Assembly (NCBI GenBank): GCA_910580225.1
Contig: CAJTXE010000030.1
Location: 1 to 56,712 of the forward strand
Source of the DNA: an uncultured Acetatifactor sp.
Lineage (GTDB): Bacteria > Bacillota > Clostridia > Lachnospirales > Lachnospiraceae
DNA length: 56,712 nucleotides
Direction: 5' to 3'
Numbering within the stretch: position 1 is the stretch's first letter; every line of letters begins with the position of its first letter. Position numbers and translations under genes: made by a program. Of the stretch, positions 16,539-24,905 are shown one piece after another. The notes below the pieces were generated by a model. That model saw only the letters and a program-made list of their open reading frames with translations, made no database searches and was not told where the DNA came from.

Positions 16539-17297
16539 TTACAACTGCTGGCTCATCCCCTGGGCCTGTTCAATCATGGCAAGATACCGGTCAAGCTGTA
16601 CTTCCTCCAGTTCTGCGAGCATCTCTGCAAATGGTGAGATATCCCCCTCCACCGCATAGGCTTCCAACGCATTAAAGTAGTCCAGACGGTTCTCCTTTGC
16701 GATGGATATGGGCGCGAAGCCGTTTGCCATCAGCTGATAATTCATGATCAGCCTTGATGTCCTCCCATTTCCGTCCGGGTAGGGATGGATCTTTACAAAT
16801 TCCGCATGGGTCCATGCCGCCAGCTCAATCAGGTTCAGCTGCTGTCCCTTCCAGGACAGATCCGCATAGAAATTTTTTATCTGCCGGTACATCTCATTGG
16901 GGGAAGGCGGGGTGTGCTGTGCGCCGGAAATATACACATCCACATTTCGGTAAACTCCTCCTACCATGATGTTTTGCATCAGCATGGCATGGATATCCTT
17001 GATAATCTTCTCGTCCAGCGCATATCCTTTGCCTATACAGTCTTTCACATAGTGGAACGCCTTCTCATGGTTTAACGGCTCGTAAAGTTCCCGCAGGCGT
17101 TTGCCGCCCACGCTGATCCGGTCCTCCAGCACCAGCTTTGTCTCCATCAGCGTCAGGGTGTTCCCCTCTATGGCCGTGGAATGATGGGTATATTCTATCT
17201 CGAACGCCCGCTCATAGCTGGCAATGGTCAGCTCCGGTATGAGATGCTTTCCTTCCTGATACGCATCCCGTTTCCGCAATAATTCCTGATAATCCAT
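16539..17297 (-). CDS. Fic-domain protein (class II, auto-inhibited)
   Basis: 252 aa. The Fic core motif HPYPDGNGRTSR lies at residues 171-182, matching HPFx(D/E)GNGRxxR, so the active-site His and the anion-binding loop are intact. An N-terminal inhibitory helix motif STAIEG (Ser40, Glu44, Gly45) marks class II. Fic proteins transfer AMP or related groups to target hydroxyls. The start at 17297 follows GGGAGG. It sits between VirB4 and the gene at 17372, inside the transfer operon. It might modify a host or competitor protein, or regulate transfer; target unknown. Confidence 0.88.
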   Translation of the reverse strand: MDYQELLRKRDAYQEGKHLIPELTIASYERAFEIEYTHHSTAIEGNTLTLMETKLVLEDRISVGGKRLRELYEPLNHEKAFHYVKDCIGKGYALDEKIIKDIHAMLMQNIMVGGVYRNVDVYISGAQHTPPSPNEMYRQIKNFYADLSWKGQQLNLIELAAWTHAEFVKIHPYPDGNGRTSRLIMNYQLMANGFAPISIAKENRLDYFNALEAYAVEGDISPFAEMLAELEEVQLDRYLAMIEQAQGMSQQL

Positions 17298-17371
17298 AGG
17301 CTGTCCTCCCTTCTGTCCCTTCTCCCAGAGTATACCACATTTTTGCCAGGGTAGTAACCCACTATTTTTCC

Positions 17372-17962
17372 TTAATCGTCCGGGATGATCCACCGTTCCC
17401 CGTCAAAGTCCTCAAACTTCTCGCTGGTCACGTTCTGCTCGTAATACACAGCCATGATCCGCTTGATATCTTCGCTTCCCGCCCGGCTGGCGGAGAACCC
17501 CTGCTCCTTTAAGGACTTTTCGATGCGGTCCAGGTAGGAGAACACCTCCGTCCCTTTCTCGTTGTGGAGCCGGATAATGATTAAAAATTCCCTGGCCGTG
17601 GCCATCTGCACCTGGATACGGTCCAGGAAGTTCTGGTCACGCTCCAGGAGCCTGCGGACCACCGGGTTCCTCTCCTCCTCTGCCCGCTTCCGCAAAAAAC
17701 TTTTGTTCTCCTCGAAGTTCTCCCTGCTGTTTAAGCACAGCATCTCGATCTCCGCCACGCCTTTCAGCACATTCATCAGCGCATACACCCTGGCCCCCAC
17801 GCTGGAATCGGACAGCACCGACAGGTTGGTGGGCCGGATCATGAAATACACCAGGTCGTCCCCGTCATAGGTCTTAAGGCTGTAATCGCTGACTGCCTTC
17901 GTGTTGATGAGCTGGCGGGTGGAAAGCTTCTGCTCTCTGGCCTTTTTCTCTTTTCTGCTCAT
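17372..17962 (-). CDS. Transfer-operon protein, possibly VirB4 N-terminal-domain-like
   Basis: About 196 aa from ATG at 17962 (GGAGG at eight bases); the start overlaps the PrgI stop by four bases. The segment DLVYFMIRPTNLSVLSD followed by helices resembles the N-terminal domain of VirB4/TraC ATPases, which is missing from the ATPase at 14623-16452. The first 20 residues are lysine-rich. No catalytic motif is seen. Position between PrgI and VirB4 is conserved in this type of ICE. The split-VirB4 reading is an inference. Confidence 0.6.
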   Translation of the reverse strand: MSRKEKKAREQKLSTRQLINTKAVSDYSLKTYDGDDLVYFMIRPTNLSVLSDSSVGARVYALMNVLKGVAEIEMLCLNSRENFEENKSFLRKRAEEERNPVVRRLLERDQNFLDRIQVQMATAREFLIIIRLHNEKGTEVFSYLDRIEKSLKEQGFSASRAGSEDIKRIMAVYYEQNVTSEKFEDFDGERWIIPDD

Positions 17963-18219
17963 TGGTGAAACCTCCATTCAAAAAATTGCTGCCGGAAAAA
18001 GAACGCGCTGGCATAGCAGAGGAAATCCAGGATGCTGGTATCCTCAAAGCGAATCGTCAGAAACGCATAGACAGCAGTCAGGATCGCCGGGATGACGATC
18101 CCCGTCTGGGTAATGGCAAGGACAGAAAGAAGGACACCCACGCCTACAATGGTGAGATCCCTAAGCTGCCACAGCCACATGGTTGCCTTCGCCTTCAGGT
18201 GGTCCGGATAAATATACAT
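17959..18219 (-). CDS. PrgI-family membrane protein of the conjugation channel
   Basis: 86 aa with two closely spaced membrane helices (about residues 22-55) and charged ends; start MYIYPDHLKAK and end FEWRFHQ. It matches PrgI/VirB3-like proteins that partner VirB4 in Gram-positive type IV secretion. It overlaps the next gene by ATGA, and follows the DUF4406-like gene by 16 bases. Confidence 0.85.
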   Translation of the reverse strand: MYIYPDHLKAKATMWLWQLRDLTIVGVGVLLSVLAITQTGIVIPAILTAVYAFLTIRFEDTSILDFLCYASAFFFRQQFFEWRFHQ

Positions 18220-18235
18220 CGTTCACTCACCTTTC

Positions 18236-18631
18236 TTAACATAACGTCATCGCCTCCATCCCTGCAGGTTCCTCCCGGCGCTGTCCCTCTATCTGCTTCT
18301 GGAAGGAACAGATATCCGAAGACGGCACTTTCCGTATGGGAATCCCCAGCCTTTTAGCCTCCGCTTCCTCCGCTTTCATCCCGGCAGACATTCGTTCCCC
18401 GCACAGCCAGATTTCCTCACAGGCTGCGAGTACCCTCCGGCCCATCTTAAGCCCGGCCTCCCGTTCCTCCGGCACCCGGTCATCCAGAAACCGGGGATAC
18501 ATCAGGTGAACCGCCACCGGCGTATACCCCTTTGTCGCCGCATACCGGCAGGCCGCTTTCGCAAATTCCACATTCCCTTCCACATCCCCTGCATAGGGGG
18601 ACGCAATATATACCAATTTACCCTTTGTCAT
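18236..18631 (-). CDS. DUF4406/nucleoside deoxyribosyltransferase-like protein
   Basis: 131 aa. YIASPYAGDVEGNVEFAKAA near the N-terminus and ACEEIWLCGERMSAGMKAE later match the nucleoside 2-deoxyribosyltransferase superfamily (DUF4406). The family binds or cleaves N-glycosidic bonds of nucleotides. It overlaps the TrbL-like gene stop-start by ATGA, so it is translated with the channel proteins although it is a soluble enzyme. It ends MEAMTLC, a variant of the methionine-rich tail. Function here is unknown; a role against nucleotide-based defence is conceivable. Confidence 0.75.
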   Translation of the reverse strand: MTKGKLVYIASPYAGDVEGNVEFAKAACRYAATKGYTPVAVHLMYPRFLDDRVPEEREAGLKMGRRVLAACEEIWLCGERMSAGMKAEEAEAKRLGIPIRKVPSSDICSFQKQIEGQRREEPAGMEAMTLC

Positions 18632-19530
18632 TTTGCCACCGCCTTTACTACGGTTCTGGTCATGTTAATAGCGCTCTGAGCCGCATAGACCGTACTCATG
18701 ATGTTGGCCCTGGTGTTGGTATCCAGTCCGAACTGCCCGGCTATCCTGGGCACTTCCCCGGCTGAGAGCATCAGCCCAAGTCCCAGAAGCGCATGATCCT
18801 TTAACACCATAAGGCCGGCGATCAGGATCGTTGCCTGCAGAAAAGCCGTCAGACACAGTCCGATGACCTGTTTGCACCAGCTGGTGAAACCATCCAGGTA
18901 TCCCCTGGGGATACTGAACATGTAAAGGCTCCCCACCGCAATCTGGATCACCAGGATCCCGCCCCGCTTTAAGTTGGCAAAGAACACCTTGATGGTAGCG
19001 TATCCCATCATGATCAGGATAAAGATCATCAGAATAGGGCTGGTGATCTCCGTCAGGCCGCCGAAAACACCGCCGCTGCTCATGACCTCCTCCAGACTCG
19101 CATCCTGCAGGGTGCCGATGATGTTATTGGCAAGCGTGCCCACATCCGTCCCAAAGCCCGTGATCCCTGCCGTAAAGCTGGCCTGCAGGGATACGCACAG
19201 CTGGTAAAGCCGCACCGGCACCACGGAGAACAGCCCCACTGCCAGAAATCCCTTCACGGCATTCAGGGCCGTATCCTTCACGCTGCCCCTGCCGGACTGG
19301 TATTCGATGCCGCACTCAAACACAGCCACCACAAGTCCTACTCCGTACAGCGCCCATCCAAACTGGAAAAAGAACTGCACGATTGCCTGGACCCAGGCCA
19401 TCTCAAACAGCTCCGCCCCCATATTTCCCATGGAGGAAAAAAAGTTCCCAAGGAACCCGATGATCTGCCCGTAGATCCAGTCCACGATCTGCCCAAGAAC
19501 CGTGTCCGCCACAAAATCCCATATAAACAT
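18628..19530 (-). CDS. TrbL/VirB6-like polytopic membrane protein of the transfer channel
   Basis: About 300 aa with some seven hydrophobic segments; start MFIWDFVADTVLGQIVDW. Gly/Ala-rich membrane helices and the position between PrgI and the DUF3852 gene match the VirB6/TrbL-like component (DUF6045-type) of Tn1549-like ICEs. It would form the inner-membrane pore. The ribosome site AGGAGG is 13 bases away, slightly far; a start at 19575 is possible. Confidence 0.8.
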   Translation of the reverse strand: MFIWDFVADTVLGQIVDWIYGQIIGFLGNFFSSMGNMGAELFEMAWVQAIVQFFFQFGWALYGVGLVVAVFECGIEYQSGRGSVKDTALNAVKGFLAVGLFSVVPVRLYQLCVSLQASFTAGITGFGTDVGTLANNIIGTLQDASLEEVMSSGGVFGGLTEITSPILMIFILIMMGYATIKVFFANLKRGGILVIQIAVGSLYMFSIPRGYLDGFTSWCKQVIGLCLTAFLQATILIAGLMVLKDHALLGLGLMLSAGEVPRIAGQFGLDTNTRANIMSTVYAAQSAINMTRTVVKAVAK

Positions 19531-19581
19531 AGGTCTGCCTGTTCCTCCTTTCTTTTTCCGGAGACCAAAACACATGGACTG

Positions 19582-20253
19582 TCAGGACATGTCCATCCCC
19601 TGCCCGACACCATATTTCCAGCACAGCCTGGGGACGATCTCCGGCAGCATCTCCCTGTTCCAGCAGCTGCTGATGTCTGGTCTCAGTTCCACTTCCGAAA
19701 GGATCTCATCTTTTTCCTTTTCCCCAAGGGGATGTGCGTCAATCTCCTGATAGGTATCATTTCTATATTCCAGCACCCGCAGATAGCCTTCTGCACTGGT
19801 CTGCCCTTCTCTTCCGATCCACGTTAGATAATCTTTTAGGACGGATGCCAGCCCTTTCGTCTCGATTTCTTTTTTCTGCCCGTAGGCATATAAGGCAACA
19901 TATCCATAAGCTTCAAAATCCGCCCCTTCTTTTGGGATCTCTACCTCCGCCAGGGAATCCGGATCCTGGAGCACCTGCATATACACATCCTTTCCCTGGG
20001 AAATCAGCCAGGAGCGAAAGTCGATAAACCCGTCATCCGTACAGTGGGTACCCGTGGCCGCACAGGCCGCCCACAGATCGTTCCTGTCTGCAAGCTGCAT
20101 ATACACACCCTTGATCTCATGCCATCTGGCGATGTCCGCAGCAGAATATTCCATCAGTTTCCTCTGGGTTGCTTCCAGAACAGCCTCCTGGTCACCATCC
20201 TCCACACATCGGTTGACTTCCCCGATTACCTTCCAGAATGTCTCCTTATCCAT
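19582..20253 (-). CDS. DUF4240-domain protein
   Basis: About 223 aa from ATG at 20253 (AGGAGG at five bases). MDKETFWKVIGEVNRC starts the DUF4240 domain; further conserved blocks are IARWHEIKGVY, TDDGFIDFRSWLISQGKDVY and PDSL. DUF4240 resembles domains found in immunity or anti-toxin proteins; its biochemical role is unknown. The C-terminal third is unrelated to my knowledge. It ends VGQGMDMS, a methionine-rich tail. Confidence 0.75.
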   Translation of the reverse strand: MDKETFWKVIGEVNRCVEDGDQEAVLEATQRKLMEYSAADIARWHEIKGVYMQLADRNDLWAACAATGTHCTDDGFIDFRSWLISQGKDVYMQVLQDPDSLAEVEIPKEGADFEAYGYVALYAYGQKKEIETKGLASVLKDYLTWIGREGQTSAEGYLRVLEYRNDTYQEIDAHPLGEKEKDEILSEVELRPDISSCWNREMLPEIVPRLCWKYGVGQGMDMS

Positions 20254-20315
20254 ACCAGCCTCCTTTCCGCAGCCTGCCAGAAAGACAGGCCGCATATAAA
20301 CACAGCTTCCTTTCC

Positions 20316-20654
20316 TCAGATCCCGATGATCCCCCAGATATAAAGCGGGGCCGTCAGCATGAACACCAGGCAGGCGAACAGGATCACCGGCGGAGCCCAT
20401 TCGATCTGTCCGTGCTTGCGGTAGTCCATATAGGCCGTCCCCACCTTCACGAAGAACAGCACGGCCAGAATTAGGTCGATGGCCGGGAACACCACCTTAT
20501 TGACCACAGTCTTGATCTGGGCCGATGCTGTGGTCCAGGTTCCCTCAATGGCCCCTGCCACATCCCCGGTCCCGGCTGCGAAGGCAGTGGTGGCGAACAT
20601 CATCGCCAGGAACAGGCTCACCGCCAGCATTGCCATCCATTTTTTCTTTCTCAT
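20316..20654 (-). CDS. DUF3852-type small membrane protein (VirB2-like candidate)
   Basis: 112 aa: signal peptide (RKKKWMAMLAVSLFLAMMF, cleavage near AFA), a short exposed stretch, then two hydrophobic helices. Length, signal peptide and two helices resemble VirB2/TrbC-type pilins or the DUF3852 proteins of this ICE class. It is in the operon with TrbL-like, PrgI and VirB4. A channel or surface-filament role is inferred. Confidence 0.75.
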   Translation of the reverse strand: MRKKKWMAMLAVSLFLAMMFATTAFAAGTGDVAGAIEGTWTTASAQIKTVVNKVVFPAIDLILAVLFFVKVGTAYMDYRKHGQIEWAPPVILFACLVFMLTAPLYIWGIIGI

Positions 20655-20690
20655 TGATTTTTCCTCCTTTTTCTCTGATGCTCTGTTCTT

Positions 20691-21158
20691 TTATTCCAGC
20701 CGAAGCTCCGGCCCGGACGTTCTCATTTCCAGGAAATCAGCAACCTCGAAGACCTCCGGCTCCCCATAAAACCTTAAATCTCCCCGGAATCCTTTCTTCA
20801 AAAAGCTGAATTCCTCTGCCAGATTCAAGAGCTCCTGCGACGCATCCACAGGCATTGCCTGTCTCCAAATGACCCAGTCCCCACTTTGGTACCTGGGCTG
20901 CAGCTTTAAGATCACATACTCCTCCGGCACAAAAGGAGGATAGCGTTTCAGGATACCACCCATTGCATAGTAGGGCTTTCCTTCCTGCATCACTGTCAGC
21001 TCCATCAGCCGGAGCGTATCCTCCAGACAGCTGCACACCCAGCATTCCCGATCCCCGAAACGGCGCAGCCTGCCATCCTTCCGGATCCCGTCCAGGTTCT
21101 CTCTCTTTGTATAATGGTAGACGGCTCCTTTTGGACGCTTTATCCTCTCATATGCCAT
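20691..21158 (-). CDS. Protein of unknown function, possibly ADP-ribosyltransferase-like
   Basis: 155 aa. VYHYTKRENLDGIRKDGRLRR resembles the 'H-[YF]-T..NL..I...G' opening of ART-fold enzymes such as DarT and related toxins, and a later block (FVPEEYVILKL) fits the rest of such a fold. No catalytic Glu can be assigned with certainty. It is located between DUF3852 and the large secreted protein. If ART-like it could modify nucleic acid or protein; otherwise unknown. Confidence 0.5.
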   Translation of the reverse strand: MAYERIKRPKGAVYHYTKRENLDGIRKDGRLRRFGDRECWVCSCLEDTLRLMELTVMQEGKPYYAMGGILKRYPPFVPEEYVILKLQPRYQSGDWVIWRQAMPVDASQELLNLAEEFSFLKKGFRGDLRFYGEPEVFEVADFLEMRTSGPELRLE

Positions 21159-21170
21159 ACTCCTGCCCTC

Positions 21171-22871
21171 CTATGTCGGATCCTGCGGGGCGATATGCCA
21201 GTCCATCCACAGATTTCCCCGGATGCTTACACTGTCCGACAGGTTCATGGACAGCATCCCGGCAGGAGTCCAGCTGTCGATGAGCCAGGTGTAGGGGGTA
21301 TAGCTCCCGTCCGGGTACCAGATCGGTGTGAAATGGGTCCTCCGCTGATAGGTGCTGTACTCGTTTTCCTGAAACTCAAACCGTGCCTGGTACCCGCTCC
21401 CGGTACGCCCAAGGAGCCGCCAGAACCGCCCATACTGGAATTCCGGGAAATACGTCACCGCATTCTGGGCCGGAGTGGTGGCCGAACTCTGGCTGGTGCT
21501 TACCCTGGCCGTCACGGTCTCCTGGATTCCGTAACCGGATTTTAAGGTGCTTCCGGAAGCGGTGGGATTCTTCCCATCCGGCGTAATCCCCATGGTGGCC
21601 GACAGACCCGCATGGTAGGTATCCAGGTCAAACTCCCACCAGCCATGGTCGCACCAGTAGCCGTCATCCTCCCCCCTGCTGTGCCACACCCAGTGTTCCT
21701 GCCACCAGGGCCTCCATACGCTCCAGTCCAGGGATGTCTTCTGCTCATTCACCGGCATAGTTCCCGGCGTGAACCCATCGTTCCGGTCATCGGCCTGGGG
21801 GTCCGGGGGCGGGTTCTGATCCAGGTCTACGATATTGGCGGTGATCACGCTCTTTTCCGCATGTCCCTTGCCGGAAGCCGAGACGGTGATCTCCATCACC
21901 TGGGGTGTTGCCGGGGTAGTCCAGCGGATCCACACCAGCTGGCTGTCTCCAGAAGGGTAATACACATCATTCACCCGCATGGTCCGCCCGCCCACATGGA
22001 AGGTCACGGATACCGGATGGTCCGGATCTGCCTGTCCTCCCCGCACCATGACCGAAGTGATGACCTCCGTATTCACCCGGTATTCGTAATCATAGACAGA
22101 CACTGCCGGTGGAGTGACCACTTCATTGAACCGGACGATGCCAAGGCCCAGGGAAGACTTCACCTCCTGGTTGGAGCGGACACCGGATCTGGGGCCGCTC
22201 CATGCCGGAAAACCCAGATCTCCGGTCTCCAGAAACATGGACAGCGGCAGGTTCTGGAAGGCCACGGTGGGCAGCACTCTGCGGACGGCTCCCCCGGTCA
22301 CCTCATCGTAGCAGGCGGCCTCAGTGGCAGTCATGGCCACGTACACACCCTGGAATTTCACATACATCACCGGCTCCAGGAACAGCTTGTACCTGCCGCC
22401 GATCAGGGTGTCAAAATCCATCCCCACCAGCCCGGCGATGCTGCGCACCACCTGCTCGTCTGTAAAATAGCTCTTGATCGCTTCGATGCTGGCTGCCCCC
22501 AGGCTTTTGGAACTGATGATTCTGGGCAGGGACTGGCCAGGGTTCACATACTGGTAGACTCCGGTATCCGGCGCGATCCCCTGCCCTCCCAGGTAGGAGA
22601 TCTTGCACACCTTTCCAAAGGAATAGGCGATGTTGCTTAAGCGCTTGTTGGTCAGGTCGATGGGCACGGTCACCGGAGTCCCTCCCTCCGCCTCCACCAC
22701 CGTCACCCGCACACCCTCCATGCCCGGTGTCCAGCTGTTCTGGTTCGTTCCCTGCCCCATGCCTCCGCCTCCGCTGTCAATGTTTCCTTCCCCCACAGCA
22801 TAGGCGGTGGAAGGGAAAAGCAGCAGACAGACCAGCATGCCTGTCAGCACCTTCTGAAAAATCTGTTTCAT
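21171..22871 (-). CDS. Large secreted/surface protein of the ICE
   Basis: 566 aa with a clear signal peptide (KVLTGMLVCLLLFPSTAYA). No LPXTG motif or C-terminal anchor is visible. Around residues 270-350 the segment SVTFHVGGRTMRVNDVYY and later strands suggest an Ig-like or CnaB-like domain; residues 390-425 are unusually rich in Trp and acidic residues. It sits between the transfer genes and the Tad pilus cluster, so it may be a pilus-tip adhesin or a surface contact protein. I do not recognise the family. Confidence 0.7.
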   Translation of the reverse strand: MKQIFQKVLTGMLVCLLLFPSTAYAVGEGNIDSGGGGMGQGTNQNSWTPGMEGVRVTVVEAEGGTPVTVPIDLTNKRLSNIAYSFGKVCKISYLGGQGIAPDTGVYQYVNPGQSLPRIISSKSLGAASIEAIKSYFTDEQVVRSIAGLVGMDFDTLIGGRYKLFLEPVMYVKFQGVYVAMTATEAACYDEVTGGAVRRVLPTVAFQNLPLSMFLETGDLGFPAWSGPRSGVRSNQEVKSSLGLGIVRFNEVVTPPAVSVYDYEYRVNTEVITSVMVRGGQADPDHPVSVTFHVGGRTMRVNDVYYPSGDSQLVWIRWTTPATPQVMEITVSASGKGHAEKSVITANIVDLDQNPPPDPQADDRNDGFTPGTMPVNEQKTSLDWSVWRPWWQEHWVWHSRGEDDGYWCDHGWWEFDLDTYHAGLSATMGITPDGKNPTASGSTLKSGYGIQETVTARVSTSQSSATTPAQNAVTYFPEFQYGRFWRLLGRTGSGYQARFEFQENEYSTYQRRTHFTPIWYPDGSYTPYTWLIDSWTPAGMLSMNLSDSVSIRGNLWMDWHIAPQDPT

Positions 22872-22937
22872 TCGGCTCCTTTCTGTCCGTAGACCATATC
22901 ATTCCTGCATCGCCGGACGATATTTTTTCACAAAATC

Positions 22938-23057
22938 CTGTCACGGAACATATACCCGCGAGCATACTTATTTGCCAAATGATTCGGTATCTTTTATGGA
23001 AATACAGGAACTGTGTTGGCAAATCATTTGGCTCACGGGTATAACTCCCGGTGACAG
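22938..23057 (-). other. 120-base multi-stem inverted repeat
   Basis: Three nested stems can form: CTGTCAC/GTGACAG (outer), TATACCCGTGAGC/GCTCGCGGGTATA with one mismatch (middle), and CCAAATGATT/AATCATTTGG (inner), enclosing a loop of about 37 bases with its own ACAG/CTGT pair. It is in the 253-bp gap between the 566-aa protein and the gene at 23125. It could be a structured leader or processing RNA, or a small mobile palindrome. No U-run of a simple terminator follows. Confidence 0.6.
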
Positions 23058-23124
23058 AAAAAGCACCGCCACTTTGACGATGCCCTTTTCCTATCAGATA
23101 TTTTTCTTTCTGCCATGCCGTTTC

Positions 23125-23739
23125 TCAGTCCATGGCCCCGATCTTGTTCCCGTTCTCATACATGTCCCCGGCTGTGGTCCCCGAAGCACCTCCGCCCTGG
23201 TTCTCCACCCATCCGAAGCCGGGAATGTAGATCTGCCCTCCGGAAGTATCCCCGGCCTGTGGGGTACCCTCCGGCACCACCGGCTCTTCCGGCCTGCTTC
23301 CTTCCGCATGCTCTTCCGGCACTGGCTCTCCTTCCACCATCTCCCCATTCGGTTTCTTTGTAGGGTCGTGAAGGATCTCCTCCGAGACAGCCTCCGGCTT
23401 TGTCACCTCATCCTGGAGCTTCTGCTCTTCTCTGTCCGTCTGAGGCGGAAGGGCCTCCTGCACTGTTTCTGCAGCTCCCGTTTCTGTTCTTACGACCACT
23501 TCCGGCTCTTCTGCCTCATGATCGTCACTCTCTCCTTCTGTTCTTTCCAGTTCGATATCCACCCTGTGTGGAAGGTCTGCCAGGATAATCCGGGTATCCT
23601 CGGTCTCCTCCGGCAGGATCACATCCCCCGCCCCAGGCTGCTTCCTGAACTGGCTCCCGATCGCCACCGCCAGTACGATGCAGATGACGGCACCTCCTGC
23701 GATCAACATCCATTTTTTCTGTTTTGGATTCCATTTCAT
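23125..23739 (-). CDS. Membrane-anchored proline/glutamate-rich protein (DUF6550-like)
   Basis: About 204 aa from ATG at 23739 after AGGAGG. One N-terminal membrane helix (WMLIAGGAVICIVLAVAIG), then a long disordered stretch rich in Glu, Pro and Thr, then a conserved end QIYIPGFGWVEN and MYENGNKIGAMD. The last motif recalls the DUF6550 family of ICE surface proteins (from memory). It would span the wall with the short domain outside. Its place beside TadE-like genes suggests association with the pilus. Confidence 0.6.
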   Translation of the reverse strand: MKWNPKQKKWMLIAGGAVICIVLAVAIGSQFRKQPGAGDVILPEETEDTRIILADLPHRVDIELERTEGESDDHEAEEPEVVVRTETGAAETVQEALPPQTDREEQKLQDEVTKPEAVSEEILHDPTKKPNGEMVEGEPVPEEHAEGSRPEEPVVPEGTPQAGDTSGGQIYIPGFGWVENQGGGASGTTAGDMYENGNKIGAMD

Positions 23740-23854
23740 GCTTCTCCTCCTTTTTTCAGTGAATCTTACGTTTCCAAGTACCGGTATGCATCTCTTTGTA
23801 CGACACAACATACCCGAAGTTTTTCCAAAAGTCCAGCATTATCGTATGGAATTT

Positions 23855-24400
23855 TCAGAATACTTCAATATATCCCGCCTGTACCTTCAGACGCATCCGA
23901 AGAGACGGAAGCACCTTCCCGGCAAACCGCACCGGCACCTCCAGCGTGACCATGGCATCCGCCTCGAAGCGCTGGGCATTCCGGGGATCTGACGGGGCCA
24001 GGGGCGCGTTCCGAATGGTCACCTGCAGGTCGGTGATCTTATATTCCAGCACGCCCTCCGCATATTTGACATGGGCACCGCCTTCTGAATGGGTACCCAG
24101 CACCCGGTCCAGCTCATAGTAAATGTCCCCGTCATCCACCGTGGCCTCAAAACCGGAACCATCGCTTGTGTATCCCCCGGAATACCCCTCCCGCACCCCA
24201 TGGTACACGTTGGCGTAATTGTCGTTGACCACCACCACGATGGCATCCTGCACCGCTTCCTTCACGCCGGCAGCCATCAGGTTCAGACGCAGGTATTCCA
24301 TGACCCCGCACAGAATCAAAAGCAGAGCCAGAGTAATAGCGATTACCAGAGGAAAGGACACTCCGCTCTCATCCCTGAAACATTCCTTCAGCTTCCTCAT
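23855..24400 (-). CDS. TadE-like pseudopilin
   Basis: 181 aa. A short basic head, then ESGVSFPLVIAITLALLLILCG, a type IV prepilin-like signal and long hydrophobic helix, and an exposed domain. This is the pattern of TadE/TadF minor pilins, although position +5 after the Gly is Leu rather than Glu. It overlaps the DUF4320 gene by ATGA. Likely an initiation or minor subunit of the Tad pilus encoded just upstream. Confidence 0.72.
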   Translation of the reverse strand: MRKLKECFRDESGVSFPLVIAITLALLLILCGVMEYLRLNLMAAGVKEAVQDAIVVVVNDNYANVYHGVREGYSGGYTSDGSGFEATVDDGDIYYELDRVLGTHSEGGAHVKYAEGVLEYKITDLQVTIRNAPLAPSDPRNAQRFEADAMVTLEVPVRFAGKVLPSLRMRLKVQAGYIEVF

Positions 24401-24891
24401 TTCCAGTACACCTCCGATTTTCCGGAGGCTTCTGCCTTCAGCGTCACCGGAAAGGAGCCGAAGCTGCCGAACAGCCCCAGGTCATACCGGTAAGTCAGCT
24501 GGACACTGACCTCCTCGTTCAGCTGGATCCGCCCGCTCCTTGACCACTGGATCTCCGGTGTCAGGCCCGTCTGCTCCGTCAACACCGCCGCCCGCCTGCT
24601 GGTCTCGCTCCCCACCCGCCCGGAAATCTCCGCCTCCCGGCACAGCTCCGTAGCATAAGTATCCAGCTGCTGTTTGGCGATGAATACCGGCAGGAGCTTT
24701 ACGGACAGGGCCAAAACCAGAAAGACGCACAGCACCAGCACGGCGATATCGATGTAGCCTTCCCCTTTTTCCTCCTTCCACAGTTTCCTCAATGCTCCCT
24801 CACCTCCTGTGCCTTTTCCTCCCCAGTCAGCTGACAGAGTCCTTCCAACAGACCCTCCCTGCTCTTTTTTTTCTTTCTGTTCTTCAGTCAT
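24397..24891 (-). CDS. DUF4320-type TadE-like minor pilin
   Basis: About 164 aa from ATG at 24891. A charged N-terminal region of some 50 residues ends in KGEGYIDIAVLVLCVFLV: the same G-E-G-[FY]-[VI]-D sequence as the two Flp-like pilins at 32.3 and 34.6 kb. Processing after the first Gly would place Asp at +5, where prepilins carry Glu. The C-terminal domain is beta-rich. A minor pilin role is inferred. Confidence 0.72.
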   Translation of the reverse strand: MTEEQKEKKEQGGSVGRTLSADWGGKGTGGEGALRKLWKEEKGEGYIDIAVLVLCVFLVLALSVKLLPVFIAKQQLDTYATELCREAEISGRVGSETSRRAAVLTEQTGLTPEIQWSRSGRIQLNEEVSVQLTYRYDLGLFGSFGSFPVTLKAEASGKSEVYWK

Positions 24892-24905
24892 TGGCCCTCC
24901 TTCCT

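Noticed and set aside
21612..22640. 342-codon open frame on the plus strand
   Set aside because: It is fully opposite the 566-aa secreted protein, has no ribosome site and a composition (His, Pro, Arg rich) typical of antisense readings of GC-rich genes.
22777..23022. 81-codon minus-strand frame across the palindromic structure
   Set aside because: It runs through the ribosome site and start of the secreted protein and through both arms of the hairpin; no own ribosome site.
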